Assembly: GCF_030407765.1 (NCBI RefSeq)
Contig: NZ_JASDCU010000003.1
Location: forward strand, 124,001-188,000
DNA: 64,000 nt
Source: Microbacterium sp. APC 3901
GTDB taxonomy: Bacteria > Actinomycetota > Actinomycetes > Actinomycetales > Microbacteriaceae
Direction of reading: 5' to 3'
Shown here: piece after piece, positions 1 to 8,541 of the stretch
How positions within the stretch are numbered: position 1 is the first letter of the stretch
Layout of the letters: every line of letters starts with the position of its first letter
The notes under the pieces: generated by a model
Database searches by the model: none
What the model was told of the DNA's origin: nothing
Seen by the model: only the letters and a program-made list of their open reading frames with translations
Translations under genes and position numbers: made by a program

Positions 1-831
1 CAGCACCACGAGCAGCGGGAGCAGGATCGGGATGAAGGCGCCGAGGAGCTGGGATCGCCCGAGGCGCTCGGGGTCGAGCGCGGAGGGCTCGAGCTGCCCT
101 GTGACGGCGATCGCGGACGTCGCCATCAGCAGGCCCAGGACCAGCGCCCCCGAGTCGCCCATGAAGAGCTTGGCCGGGCTCCAGTTGAAGGGCAGGAATC
201 CGAGGCAGGCGCCGATCAGCACGGCCGCCAGGAATGAGGCGAGGTTGAAGTAGCTGGATGCGCCGGTGTCGCGCGTCAGGATGTAGGAGTACGCGAAGAA
301 GACGCCGTTGGCGATCAGGCAGACGCCGGCGACGAGCCCGTCGAGGCCGTCGATGAAGTTGACCGCGTTCATCACGATGACGATCGCGAACATCGTGATG
401 GTGATGCTCAGCCAGCTGGAGAACACGATCAGATCGCCGAACGGAAGCGAGAGGATCTGCAGTCCGCCGCCGACGGTGATGATCCCCGCGGCCAGGAACT
501 GCGCGCCGAGCTTGATCATCCAGTCGAGATCCCACAGGTCGTCCACGACGCCGATGACCGCGATCAGCAGGGCCGCGGCGAGGATCGACCACATCGTCTG
601 CGGCGGCATCCACATGGTGGCGAAGAACGGATTCACCGCCGAGAACCCGATCGCCGCGGTGATGCCGAGGAAGATCGCGACGCCGCCGAGACGCGGGGTG
701 GGGGTCGTGTGCACATCCCGCTCGCGGATGGTCGGGTAGAGCTTGAACCGCAGGCTCAGCTTCCAGACCGCCCAGGTCAACGCGAAAGTGATCGCGGCGG
801 TCAGGATGATCGTGAAGAGGTACTGCTTCAC
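1..831 (-). CDS. wecA: WecA/MraY-family undecaprenyl-phosphate GlcNAc-1-phosphate transferase (C-terminus cut by window edge)
   Basis: This polytopic membrane enzyme would transfer a GlcNAc-1-phosphate-type sugar from a UDP donor to a polyprenyl phosphate, the first step of a cell-wall polymer. Translating the minus strand from a GTG at 831 gives 277 residues that run off the window. Family motifs are visible: TPRLGG near residue 45-50, VVDDLWDLD near 96-103 (the DDxxDLD metal-site motif), NAVNFIDGLDGL near 155-166 and MGDSGAL near 224-230, set among hydrophobic helices. The GTG start overlaps the TGA of the upstream threonylcarbamoyl-AMP synthase gene (GTGA), so the two are translationally coupled. 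WecA fits better than MraY because the gene is outside a division/cell-wall cluster; the exact sugar is inferred. Confidence 0.9.
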   Translation of the reverse strand, partial: MKQYLFTIILTAAITFALTWAVWKLSLRFKLYPTIRERDVHTTPTPRLGGVAIFLGITAAIGFSAVNPFFATMWMPPQTMWSILAAALLIAVIGVVDDLWDLDWMIKLGAQFLAAGIITVGGGLQILSLPFGDLIVFSSWLSITITMFAIVIVMNAVNFIDGLDGLVAGVCLIANGVFFAYSYILTRDTGASSYFNLASFLAAVLIGACLGFLPFNWSPAKLFMGDSGALVLGLLMATSAIAVTGQLEPSALDPERLGRSQLLGAFIPILLPLLVVL

Positions 832-1535
832 GAATCCCCATCCGATTCCGGAGCCGGAGTCTCGGGCTCGAGCAGGTCGCCGAGCACCTCCTCCAGCCGC
901 TCACGGCTGACGGCGCCGACTCGGAGGATCCGCACGCCGCCCTCGGTGGGCTCCGCGCCGCGCGGCACCAGCGAGGTCGCGTCGATGATCGTCGATGCGA
1001 TCCCATCGCGACTGACGCCGTCTGCGAGATAGACGGAGACGCTGTCACCGAGCATCCGCTCGGCGTCGAGCGCCGAGATCGCCGACTCGCGACCGGTGAG
1101 GTTGGCGCTGGACACCGCCAGCGGCCCGGTCTCGGCGAGCAGCTCGAGGGCGACGCGTCCTTCGGGCATCCTGACGGCGACCGTACCCTCCGTGTCGCCG
1201 AGATCCCAGACGAGGGACGGCTGCGCGGGCAGGACGATCGTCAGCCCACCGGGCCAGAACGTGTCGACGAGACGCTGGACGGGCTCCGGCACCGACTCTG
1301 CGAGCGCGTGCAGGGTCTCCTTCGTGCCGATGAGGACGGGCGGGGGCTGGTTGCGCCCTCGCCCCTTGGCGTCGAGGAGACGTTGCACCGCTGCCGGTGA
1401 GAAGGCATCGGCGGCGACACCGTAGACCGTGTCGGTGGGCATGACGATGAGTTCGCCGCGACTGATCGCCTGGCGGGCGTGGCGCATGCCGGCGAGGAGC
1501 TGGGCCTCATCGCCGCAATCGAAGATGGAGGACAT
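828..1535 (-). CDS. tsaC: L-threonylcarbamoyladenylate synthase (TsaC/Sua5 family)
   Basis: The enzyme makes threonylcarbamoyl-AMP from threonine, bicarbonate and ATP, for the t6A37 modification of ANN-decoding tRNAs in the cytoplasm. The 235-residue protein has the YrdC fold signatures: PTDTVYGVAADA near residue 33-44, a KGRGR nucleotide-binding stretch near 57-61, FWPGGLTIVLPA near 90-101 and the SSANLTGRESA segment near 141-151. It is longer than a bare YrdC domain but has no full Sua5 C-terminal domain. It sits between prmC and wecA, and prmC-tsaC is a common actinobacterial order. A TAGAAT box lies 9 nt before the ATG, so it may also have its own promoter with a very short leader. Confidence 0.93.
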   Translation of the reverse strand: MSSIFDCGDEAQLLAGMRHARQAISRGELIVMPTDTVYGVAADAFSPAAVQRLLDAKGRGRNQPPPVLIGTKETLHALAESVPEPVQRLVDTFWPGGLTIVLPAQPSLVWDLGDTEGTVAVRMPEGRVALELLAETGPLAVSSANLTGRESAISALDAERMLGDSVSVYLADGVSRDGIASTIIDATSLVPRGAEPTEGGVRILRVGAVSRERLEEVLGDLLEPETPAPESDGDS

Positions 1536-1583
1536 GACGATCCGATTCTAGTTGGGGATGCCTGTGCGGTTCGTGTCCACGTC

Positions 1584-2444
1584 TCACGGGCGCAGAGCGG
1601 TCGTCGCTCTGTCCCGCAAGGTGAGGTCGAGGTGCGTCGAAGCCGCCCGCCAGCCGTCGCGTGTGAGGATGCTGCGGATCTCCTCGCCCTGCAGCTCGCC
1701 GTGCTCGATGACCAGCAATCCACCCGGATGCAGGAGCTCGAGGGCACGCACGCTGAGAACACGCACGACGTCGAGACCGTCCTCTCCCCCGTACAGTGCC
1801 ATCGACGGGTCGAAGAGGCGCACCTCGGGGTCGCGGGGAACAGCGGCGTCAGGGACGTACGGCGGGTTGGAGATCACAACGGACGCTGTTCCGTCGAGCT
1901 CGCGGAAAGCGTGCGCCAGGTCCTCATTCACCAGCGTGAGATTGGCCACACCCTCGGTGTTCCGGGCGGCCCACGGATAGGCGTCGGGCGAGAGTTCTGC
2001 CGCGAAGACGCGCGCGTGGGGCACCTCGGTGGCCATGGCGAGCGCGATCGCGCCGCTGCCGGTGCCGAGGTCGATGCCGATGGGGTCCGGCAACGGAGAC
2101 CCGAGCAGCGCGTCGATCGCGTACTGCACGACGGTCTCGGTCTCAGGACGGGGCACGAAGACTCCCGGCCCCACGGCGAGTTCCAGATGCCGGAACGGCG
2201 CGGTTCCGGTGATGTGCTGCAGCGGCTCCCGTGCGGCCCGGCGGGCCACCAGGGCGCCCAACGACTCTGCATCCGCCTCGTCGACCGCATCACCGCGGAT
2301 GATGACGGCCTGCACCTCTCCCCGTCGCAGTCCGAGGACATGACCGGCGAGCAGCTCGGCATCGACGAGGGGATCCGCGATGCCCGCATCGGCGAGCTGT
2401 CGGGCCGCGCCGTGCACGACGGAGGCGAGGGAGAGATCGGGCAT
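1584..2444 (-). CDS. prmC: Peptide chain release factor N5-glutamine methyltransferase PrmC
   Basis: PrmC (HemK) methylates the glutamine of the GGQ motif of release factors using SAM. The 286-residue protein has the N-terminal helical domain (RQLADAG...DAELLAGHVLGL), the SAM-binding motif DLGTGSGAIALA and the catalytic NPPY motif (ISNPPYVPDAA). I chose the ATG at 2444 because homologues begin there and because a TACGCT hexamer lies exactly six bases upstream, a leaderless arrangement. An in-frame ATG at 2474 with GGAGG about ten bases upstream would add ten residues and cannot be excluded. Its substrate gene prfA, normally next door, lies about 6 kb away with the cys and cit genes in between. 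Confidence 0.93.
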   Translation of the reverse strand: MPDLSLASVVHGAARQLADAGIADPLVDAELLAGHVLGLRRGEVQAVIIRGDAVDEADAESLGALVARRAAREPLQHITGTAPFRHLELAVGPGVFVPRPETETVVQYAIDALLGSPLPDPIGIDLGTGSGAIALAMATEVPHARVFAAELSPDAYPWAARNTEGVANLTLVNEDLAHAFRELDGTASVVISNPPYVPDAAVPRDPEVRLFDPSMALYGGEDGLDVVRVLSVRALELLHPGGLLVIEHGELQGEEIRSILTRDGWRAASTHLDLTLRDRATTALRP

Positions 2445-2501
2445 GGATCCAGCGTAGAGCGCGTCAGGTGTCATATTGCCCACCCCTCCGGGCCCCTCGC
2501 A

Positions 2502-2507
2502 TAGGCT
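2502..2507 (+). promoter_or_regulatory. Probable -10 hexamer of the cysK-cysE promoter
   Basis: TAGGCT matches the actinobacterial TANNNT -10 form and would place the transcript start about 30 bases before the cysK ATG. No convincing -35 element is visible at the usual distance. Confidence 0.4.
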
Positions 2508-2544
2508 GGAGCGCGCAGTCCCCCCGCACAGGAAGGCTCTCCCC

Positions 2545-3483
2545 ATGCCCGGTATCCACTCCGACATCACCACCGCTTTCGGCAACACTCCCCTGGTCCG
2601 CCTGAACCGCGTCACCGAGGGCCTCGGCGCCACCGTGCTGGCCAAGCTCGAGTTCTACAACCCGGCCTCGAGTGTCAAGGACCGGCTCGGCATCGCGATC
2701 GTCGACGCCGCAGAGGCGTCGGGCGAGCTGAAGCCCGGGGGCACGATCGTCGAGGCGACCAGCGGCAACACCGGCATCGCCCTGGCGATGGTCGGTGCCG
2801 CGCGCGGATACAAGGTGATCCTCACCATGCCTGCCTCGATGTCGAAAGAGCGGCGCATCCTTCTCAAGGCGTTCGGCGCCGAGCTCGTCCTCACGGATCC
2901 CACCAAGGGCATGACGCACGCCGTCGCTGAGGCGGAGGACATCGCCGCCCGCACGCCGGGTGCGGTGCTCGCGAAGCAGTTCGCCAACGAGGCGAACCCC
3001 GCGATCCATCGCAAGACCACGGCCGAGGAGATCCTCCGCGACACGGAGGGCTCCGTCGACTACCTGGTCGCAGGCATCGGCACCGGCGGAACCATCACCG
3101 GCGTCGGACAGGTGCTGAAGGAGCGCGTCCCGGGAGTGCAGATCGTCGCCGTCGAGCCCAAGGACTCCCCCATCCTCACCGAGGGACACCCTGGACCGCA
3201 CAAGATCCAGGGCATCGGACCGAACTTCGTGCCGCCGATCCTCGATCGTGACGTCCTCGACGAGGTCATCGACGTCACCTTCGACGACGCCGTCCGTGTC
3301 GCGCGTGAGACTGCTCGCAAGGAGGGCATCCTCGTCGGCATGTCGAGCGGCGCCGCGATCTGGGCCGCCCTGCAGGTCGCCCGGCGCCCTGAGGCTGCGG
3401 GCAAGACCATCGTCGTCATCATCCCCTCGTTCGGCGAGCGATACCTCTCGACCGCTCTGTACGAAGACCTTCGCGAAGGCTGA
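2545..3483 (+). CDS. cysK: Cysteine synthase A (O-acetylserine sulfhydrylase)
   Basis: This PLP enzyme combines O-acetylserine with sulfide to give cysteine. The 312-residue product shows [10 protein letters not shown] near residue 12-21, the PLP lysine in [10 protein letters not shown] near 37-46, the substrate-binding TSGNTG loop near 70-75 and the GTGGTITG phosphate-binding loop near 177-184. The ATG at 2545 is preceded by AGGAAG about ten bases upstream; a longer reading frame beginning at 2476 is not supported. It is followed eight bases later by cysE, whose product makes its substrate, and the two enzymes commonly form the cysteine synthase complex. Confidence 0.95.
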   Translation: MPGIHSDITTAFGNTPLVRLNRVTEGLGATVLAKLEFYNPASSVKDRLGIAIVDAAEASGELKPGGTIVEATSGNTGIALAMVGAARGYKVILTMPASMSKERRILLKAFGAELVLTDPTKGMTHAVAEAEDIAARTPGAVLAKQFANEANPAIHRKTTAEEILRDTEGSVDYLVAGIGTGGTITGVGQVLKERVPGVQIVAVEPKDSPILTEGHPGPHKIQGIGPNFVPPILDRDVLDEVIDVTFDDAVRVARETARKEGILVGMSSGAAIWAALQVARRPEAAGKTIVVIIPSFGERYLSTALYEDLREG

Positions 3484-3491
3484 TCCGCTCG

Positions 3492-4061
3492 ATGGGCATG
3501 ATCGGCCGAATGCGCGAGGACGTCGCGGCAGCCCGCCTTCGCGACCCTGCGGCGCGCAGCGACGCAGAGGTGGCCCTGCTGTATCCGGGTCTGCATGCGA
3601 TCTGGGCGCATCGCGTCTCGCACGCACTCTGGAGTCGCAGGCTGCGACTCGTCGCTCGAGCCACCTCGCAGATCTCGCGGTGGCTCACCGGCATCGAGAT
3701 CCACCCGGGGGCTCGGATCGGCCGTCGCTTCTTCATCGACCACGGCATGGGTGTGGTCATCGGCGAGACGGCGGAGATCGGCGACGACGTGATGCTGTAC
3801 CACGGGGTGACACTCGGCGGTCGCACGCGAGATGCCGGCAAGCGCCACCCCACCCTCGGCGACGGCGTCGCGGTCGGCGCGGGGGCGAAGGTCCTGGGCC
3901 CCGTGACGATCGGCGCAGGATCGGTGGTCGGGGCGAACGCTGTGGTGACCCGTGATGCGCCGGCCGACAGCATCCTCGTCGGTGTGCCTGCGAAGCCGCG
4001 GGCACGGATCATGGGTGAGGACACCAGAGCCGTGCTCACCGCGCCCGACTACTCGATCTGA
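3492..4061 (+). CDS. cysE: Serine O-acetyltransferase CysE
   Basis: CysE acetylates serine with acetyl-CoA, the committed and feedback-regulated step of cysteine synthesis. The 189-residue protein has the short N-terminal helical region ([17 protein letters not shown]) and a left-handed beta-helix of hexapeptide repeats. Typical elements are IHPGARIG and [30 protein letters not shown], followed by the last turn [18 protein letters not shown]. It ends in isoleucine, as is usual for CysE proteins whose tail docks into CysK. It is in an operon with cysK. An internal ATG at 3498 is an equally plausible start because neither has a strong ribosome-binding site. Confidence 0.94.
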   Translation: MGMIGRMREDVAAARLRDPAARSDAEVALLYPGLHAIWAHRVSHALWSRRLRLVARATSQISRWLTGIEIHPGARIGRRFFIDHGMGVVIGETAEIGDDVMLYHGVTLGGRTRDAGKRHPTLGDGVAVGAGAKVLGPVTIGAGSVVGANAVVTRDAPADSILVGVPAKPRARIMGEDTRAVLTAPDYSI

Positions 4062-4077
4062 CGCTCTCGCGAGTGCC

Positions 4078-4491
4078 TCACGCCCCGCGACGCGACCGGG
4101 CCTTGTCGACCTTCTTTCGCAGGAAGATCAACGGCAACAGCACACTGCCGAGCGCGGTGATGAGCCAGACGATCACGGATCCGAGCAGCCAGCCCGTCAG
4201 ATCGACGATGCGCAACCCGCCGATCGGCAGCAGGACGACGACGACGACGAGGGAGATGAGCGTCGAGAAGATCCCGATACCGCCCATCAGGACCGGCGCG
4301 TAGCGATCGGCGAGCTTGCTGACCCAGGGTGCGAGCACGCTCTGCAGGACCGCGAAGATCACGATGCAGACCACGAATCCCCACCATCTGTCCCATTCGA
4401 TCCGGAAGCCCTCGAGCACGAGATCGGCGACGATGAGGCCGAGGCCTGCCGACACGAGATACATGAGCGCGCGGAACAGAAGGGTGATCAC
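4078..4491 (-). CDS. Phage-holin-family-like small membrane protein
   Basis: The 137-residue product is almost entirely hydrophobic, with about four predicted transmembrane segments (residues about 5-25, 36-56, 65-88 and 98-122) and a basic tail RKKVDKARSRRGA. This matches the mycobacterial four-TMS holin-like superfamily widespread on actinobacterial chromosomes (DUF360/PF04020 type). There is no lysin or phage gene nearby, so a role in phage lysis is not supported and the function is unknown. It lies 16 bases downstream of citMHS on the same strand and may share its transcript. It converges on cysE without an obvious terminator. Confidence 0.75.
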   Translation of the reverse strand: MITLLFRALMYLVSAGLGLIVADLVLEGFRIEWDRWWGFVVCIVIFAVLQSVLAPWVSKLADRYAPVLMGGIGIFSTLISLVVVVVLLPIGGLRIVDLTGWLLGSVIVWLITALGSVLLPLIFLRKKVDKARSRRGA

Positions 4492-4507
4492 GGGCTGAGC
4501 ATATCGC

Positions 4508-6052
4508 TCACTGGGCCACGAAGAAGGGGATCGCGCCCGACAGGATGCCGACGGCGAGCATCACCAACGACACGATCACCGCACGCCAGAGCACCTTCCT
4601 GTGATGATCGCCGAGGTTGACGCTCGCGAGCGAGACGAGCAGCAGGATCGCCGGCACCAGGGGACTCTGCAGATGCACCGGCTGGCCGATGATCGACGCC
4701 CTCGCCATCTCGACGGGATCGATGCCGAAGGTCGCGGCGCTCTGGGACAGCACCGGCAGGATGCCGAAGTAGAAGGCATCGTTCGACATGAAGAACGTGA
4801 ACGGGATCGACAGAACCCCGGTGATGGGTGCCAGGAAGGGCCCGAGCGCCGGCGGCAGCACATCGGTGATCCACGTCGCCATCGCGTCGACCATGCCGGT
4901 GCCGGTCAGCACGCCGACGAGAACCCCGGCGGCGATGACCATCGACACCACTCCGACGATGCTCGGGGCGTGTGCCACGATCTCGGACGCCTGCTCCTTG
5001 ATCCCCCGGAAGTTGACGAGCAGCGCGACCGAGGCGCCGACCATGAAGACGTAGGGAAGCGGCATGATGTCGAGCACGAGGAGAACCATCACGGCGAGTG
5101 TGAGAGCGAGGTTGAACCAGATGAGCCGCGGCCGCAGCGTCGGCCGTGCGGGGTCGAGCATGGTGTCCGCCATCGCGGTGTCCGCGGGGTCGACGCTCGC
5201 CGCGGACACCGGGCCGCGGCCGCCGGCCACGACGACGATGTTGCCGGTGCGCAGAGCTGCGCGGGCGCCGGGCTTCGGGCCGGCACCGCGGAAGATCTTG
5301 GGCACGGTCGACAGAGCTCCACCGTCTGCGCCGGTGAGCAGCGCCTCGGAGTCGAGGCGCCCGAGACGACGGCGCTCCTGTAGACCGAGCATCCAGGCGA
5401 AGCCGAGCGTCACGACGATGCCGACGCCGAGCGCCGGCAGCATGGGCACGAAGATGTCGGTCGGCTGCAGGCCCAGTGCGGTCGCCGCGCGCACAGTCGG
5501 CCCACCCCACGGCACGATGTTCAGCGTGCCGTTCATCAGCCCGGCGACGCAGGTGAGAACGACCGGGCTCATGCCGAGACGGAGGTAGATCGGCAGCATC
5601 GCCGACGTCGTGATGATGAACGTCGTCGAGCCGTCGCCGTCGAGAGAGACAGCTCCCGCGAGGATCGCCGTGCCCAGTACTACCTTCGCCGGGTCGTCGC
5701 CGAGAACACGGGTGATCACGCGGATCAGCGGATCGAACAGGCCGACGTCGATCATGATCCCGAAGAACATGATCGCGAACATCAGCAGCGCGGCGGTCGG
5801 TGCCATGGTGGCGATCGAGTCGAGGATCATGTCCCCCATGCCGAGCCCGGCACCGGCGAACAGACCGAACACGGTCGGCACGAGGATCAGCGCGACCATG
5901 GGAGTCAGCCGCTTCGTCATGATCAGGGTCATGAAGGCCAGCACCATGGTGAATCCGAGGAGCACGAGGGCCCATTCCGGCGGCACGAAGGCGACGTCGT
6001 ACGTCGGCGCATCTTCTGCTGCCGCTGAGAGGCCCGTGAGTACGTCGTGCAT
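4508..6052 (-). CDS. citM: CitMHS-family citrate/divalent-metal:proton symporter
   Basis: Members of the CitMHS family import citrate as a complex with Mg2+ or other divalent metals, driven by protons. The 514-residue protein has two halves of hydrophobic helices. The first contains AILAGAVSLDGDGSTTFIITTSAMLPIY and the second ITGVLSIPFTFFMSNDAFYFGILPVL; both are family hallmarks. A soluble loop of about 90 residues (roughly 225-310) separates them and makes the protein longer than the usual 430-450. GAAGGAG precedes the ATG, and a TAGTCT box at 6101-6106 (minus strand) could be its -10. The divergent CitA/CitB-type genes strongly suggest a citrate or related di/tricarboxylate substrate; metal preference cannot be read from sequence. 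Confidence 0.88.
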   Translation of the reverse strand: MHDVLTGLSAAAEDAPTYDVAFVPPEWALVLLGFTMVLAFMTLIMTKRLTPMVALILVPTVFGLFAGAGLGMGDMILDSIATMAPTAALLMFAIMFFGIMIDVGLFDPLIRVITRVLGDDPAKVVLGTAILAGAVSLDGDGSTTFIITTSAMLPIYLRLGMSPVVLTCVAGLMNGTLNIVPWGGPTVRAATALGLQPTDIFVPMLPALGVGIVVTLGFAWMLGLQERRRLGRLDSEALLTGADGGALSTVPKIFRGAGPKPGARAALRTGNIVVVAGGRGPVSAASVDPADTAMADTMLDPARPTLRPRLIWFNLALTLAVMVLLVLDIMPLPYVFMVGASVALLVNFRGIKEQASEIVAHAPSIVGVVSMVIAAGVLVGVLTGTGMVDAMATWITDVLPPALGPFLAPITGVLSIPFTFFMSNDAFYFGILPVLSQSAATFGIDPVEMARASIIGQPVHLQSPLVPAILLLVSLASVNLGDHHRKVLWRAVIVSLVMLAVGILSGAIPFFVAQ

Positions 6053-6172
6053 GCGGTGACTCCTTCGTCGAAGCTCCGTCGACTGCGACGGATCCTGACG
6101 AGACTAGGCAATCCGTCCCCTGCGAGCGCGGTATGCCGCATTCCCGGACGTTGTGCGCGTAGCGTGGGTTCT

Positions 6173-6185
6173 GCGCATATTGCGC
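6173..6185. promoter_or_regulatory. Inverted repeat in the citM/citA divergent promoter region
   Basis: GCGCA-TAT-TGCGC is a perfect 5-bp inverted repeat with a 3-base AT centre, lying in the 158-base region between the transporter and the sensor kinase. It is a candidate operator for the response regulator encoded downstream; nothing in the sequence proves this. Confidence 0.35.
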
Positions 6186-6210
6186 GATGACCCCGCGCGA
6201 AGGGAACACG

Positions 6211-7857
6211 GTGTCGAAGACGACGAGACCTCGGTTCGCGACACGGACGCTGCTGCTGCACCTCGGCACGGTCACCCTCGTGGTTGCGCTGTGCACAGGC
6301 GTGTACCTCGCCCTCACCGTGCAACAGCTGCGCGCCGAGGCCGAGTCCACCGCGCTCGGCATCGCCAGGACTCTCGCCGAGGACCCGCAGGTTCGCGCCG
6401 AGGTCGCGCGCATCTCGTCGGCACACGAGCCCCCGGATGCCGAGAAGCTCAGGAACGGCGAACTGCAGCGCATCGCGTCGGCCGTCTCCGACCGCACCGG
6501 TGCACTCTTCGTGGTCATCGCCGATGCAGACGGCATCCGCCTCGCCCACCCCACCAGCTCGCGCATCGGCCAGACGGTCAGCACACCTTTCGAGGAGGTT
6601 CTCGCCGGGAACGAGGTCGTCGACTGGCAGACCGGAACCCTCGGCGAGTCGGCGAGAGCCAAGGTCCCGGTGCATGACGAAGCCGGTGTGCCCGTCGGCG
6701 AGGTGAGCGTGGGGTTCGAGCGCACCGGGGTCTTCGACGACCTGCCACCCCTGCTCGCTGCGATCGGCGCCACAGCTGCGGGAGCTGTGGCTCTGGCGCT
6801 CATCGCGTTCCTCCTGTTGCGTCGTCGCTGGGAGCGGCTCACGCTCGGCGTCCAGCCGGAGGAGCTCGTGGCGCTCGTTCAGAATCAGACAGCAGTGCTC
6901 AACGGCGTCGACGACGGGGTGCTCGCTGTCGACGTCGCCGGGGTCGTGCGGGTCAGCAATGAGGCGGCCGACCGGATGTTGGGCCTCGACTCGCCTGTCG
7001 GACGGCGGTTGGCGGCCCTCGGGTTGCCTCCCGCCGTCGTCGAGACTGCGACGGGCAGGCGCACCACATCGACCGCCGTCGTGGACAGACGCGTTCTGTA
7101 CTTCGACTCGAGACCGGTCATCCGTGAGGGGAGACCGCTCGGAGACGTGCTGATCATCCGCGACCGCACCGACCTCGTCGCGCTGACGGAGCGGCTCGAG
7201 ACCGTGCGCGCCGTCACCTCTGCGCTACGCGTGCAACGTCATGAGTTCGCCAACCGCATGCACGTGGTCGCCGGGCTCATCGATGCGGCGAGGATCGACG
7301 ACGCTAGAGGCTTTCTCGATGAGCTCGTCGACCGCGGCTCGGTCGCGTTCCCCGTCGCCGGACTCGAACTGCTCAGTGATCCTTTCCTGCACTCCTTTCT
7401 CGGCGCGAAGGGCATCGAAGCCGGTGAGCGCGGCGTCGCGTTGCGCATCGCGGACGAGACGCAGCTGATCGGCAGCGTCGCAGAGCCGGAAGACGTCGCC
7501 GCCGTGCTGGGCAACCTCGTCGACAATGCGGTGAAAGCAGCCGCCTCCGGAACGCGGATCCCCCGCTGGGTCGAGGTCGCGGTGCTGGGAGACGGCGATG
7601 CGCTGGTCGTCACGGTCGCGGACTCCGGACGGGGACTCGAGGGCGTCGATCCGATGGCGCCGCGCCCGCCGGGCGAGGGCGACCCCGACCGCGTGCACGG
7701 TCACGGTCTGGGCATCCCGCTGGCTCGAGACATCGCGCGCCGCCGTGGCGGAGACCTCTGGATCATCGACGCGGGCGGTGAAGAGCACGGCGCCGTCCTC
7801 GCCGCCCGCATCGGCCGAGCCGTGGCCGACCTTCCGACGACCAAGGAGAAGACATGA
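6211..7857 (+). CDS. citA: CitA/DcuS-type sensor histidine kinase
   Basis: This is a membrane sensor expected to bind citrate or a related carboxylate outside the cell and phosphorylate the regulator encoded next. Reading from the GTG at 6211 gives 548 residues. A transmembrane helix lies near residue 10-33, followed by a PAS-like extracellular sensor of about 140 residues. A second helix lies near 180-205, then a cytoplasmic PAS region. The DHp box is RHEFANRMHVVAGL with the phospho-accepting histidine near 344. The ATPase domain has N-box NLVDNAVKAA and a GHGLGIPLARDIARRRGG segment. GTG 6211 is preferred over ATG 6187 because AGGGAA lies five bases upstream of it. It overlaps citB by four bases. 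Confidence 0.88.
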   Translation: MSKTTRPRFATRTLLLHLGTVTLVVALCTGVYLALTVQQLRAEAESTALGIARTLAEDPQVRAEVARISSAHEPPDAEKLRNGELQRIASAVSDRTGALFVVIADADGIRLAHPTSSRIGQTVSTPFEEVLAGNEVVDWQTGTLGESARAKVPVHDEAGVPVGEVSVGFERTGVFDDLPPLLAAIGATAAGAVALALIAFLLLRRRWERLTLGVQPEELVALVQNQTAVLNGVDDGVLAVDVAGVVRVSNEAADRMLGLDSPVGRRLAALGLPPAVVETATGRRTTSTAVVDRRVLYFDSRPVIREGRPLGDVLIIRDRTDLVALTERLETVRAVTSALRVQRHEFANRMHVVAGLIDAARIDDARGFLDELVDRGSVAFPVAGLELLSDPFLHSFLGAKGIEAGERGVALRIADETQLIGSVAEPEDVAAVLGNLVDNAVKAAASGTRIPRWVEVAVLGDGDALVVTVADSGRGLEGVDPMAPRPPGEGDPDRVHGHGLGIPLARDIARRRGGDLWIIDAGGEEHGAVLAARIGRAVADLPTTKEKT

Positions 7858-8507
7858 CCGACCCCCTGCGCGTTCTGATCCTCGACGACGACTTCCGCGT
7901 CGGCCTGTTGCATCGCAGCATCGTCGACGACCAACCGGGGTTCACCGCTCTGGAGCCGGTGCGGTCGGTCGCCGAGGCGCGGGAGCGCATCCGCTCGTCG
8001 CGCCCTGACCTGCTCCTGGCTGACGTGTTCCTCCCCGACGGAGACGGCATCGCCCTGGTGAGCGAGGCCGAGATCGATGCGATCCTCATCTCGGCCGCGG
8101 ATGACGCCCCCACCGTGCGCCGAGCGCTCCGATCAGGGGCCGTCGGGTATCTGCTGAAGCCTTTCGACCGACGCGCGCTGGTCGGCCTGCTCGAGCGCTA
8201 TGCGCGATACCGCAACCTGCTCTCCGGCGACCGACCTCTGCGGCAGGAGGACACGGATCGTGCTCTGGCGATCCTGCACGGCTCCGGAGAACCGGTGTCG
8301 GTCTCGCGTTCGGCGACCGAGCAGCTCGTGCTCGCCGCACTCGGCGACGGCGAGGCCTCCGCCGCCGAGGTCGGGGAGGCCGTCGGGATCTCGCGCGCCA
8401 CCGCGCAGCGTCACCTTGCGGCTCTCGCTGCCCGGACCGTCGTGGAGGTGCGCCTGCGCTACGGCGCGACCGGACGACCCGAGCACCGGTACGCGGCCCG
8501 CACCTGA
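7854..8507 (+). CDS. citB: CitB/DcuR-type response regulator
   Basis: The 217-residue protein has an N-terminal receiver domain: acidic pocket LILDDDF, phosphorylation site Asp57 in LLADVFLPDGDG, and the conserved Lys102 in LLKPFD. A C-terminal DNA-binding domain follows, with a helix-turn-helix around AAEVGEAVGISRATAQRHLAAL, the arrangement of citrate-family (CitB/DpiA) regulators. Its ATG overlaps the kinase TGA (ATGA), so the pair is co-translated. The likely target is the divergent CitMHS transporter gene. It converges on prfA with about 34 bases between the stops. Confidence 0.9.
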   Translation: MTDPLRVLILDDDFRVGLLHRSIVDDQPGFTALEPVRSVAEARERIRSSRPDLLLADVFLPDGDGIALVSEAEIDAILISAADDAPTVRRALRSGAVGYLLKPFDRRALVGLLERYARYRNLLSGDRPLRQEDTDRALAILHGSGEPVSVSRSATEQLVLAALGDGEASAAEVGEAVGISRATAQRHLAALAARTVVEVRLRYGATGRPEHRYAART

Positions 8508-8541
8508 TCGGAACACGGGCGACGACCGACGCGCCGTGTGC

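Noticed and set aside
4078..4491. Holin-like gene as evidence of a prophage.
   Set aside because: No integrase, lysin, structural or att-like sequences nearby; such small holin-like proteins are ordinary chromosomal genes in actinobacteria.
4488..6842. A 784-codon open frame on the minus strand overlapping citM and citA.
   Set aside because: It reads a +1 frame across two well-supported genes, is Arg/Ser/His-rich and has no recognisable domain: a high-G+C shadow frame.
8508..8541. Terminator hairpin between citB and prfA.
   Set aside because: GAACACGGGCG and CGCCGTGTGCTC pair only imperfectly, with no stable stem that I can defend.
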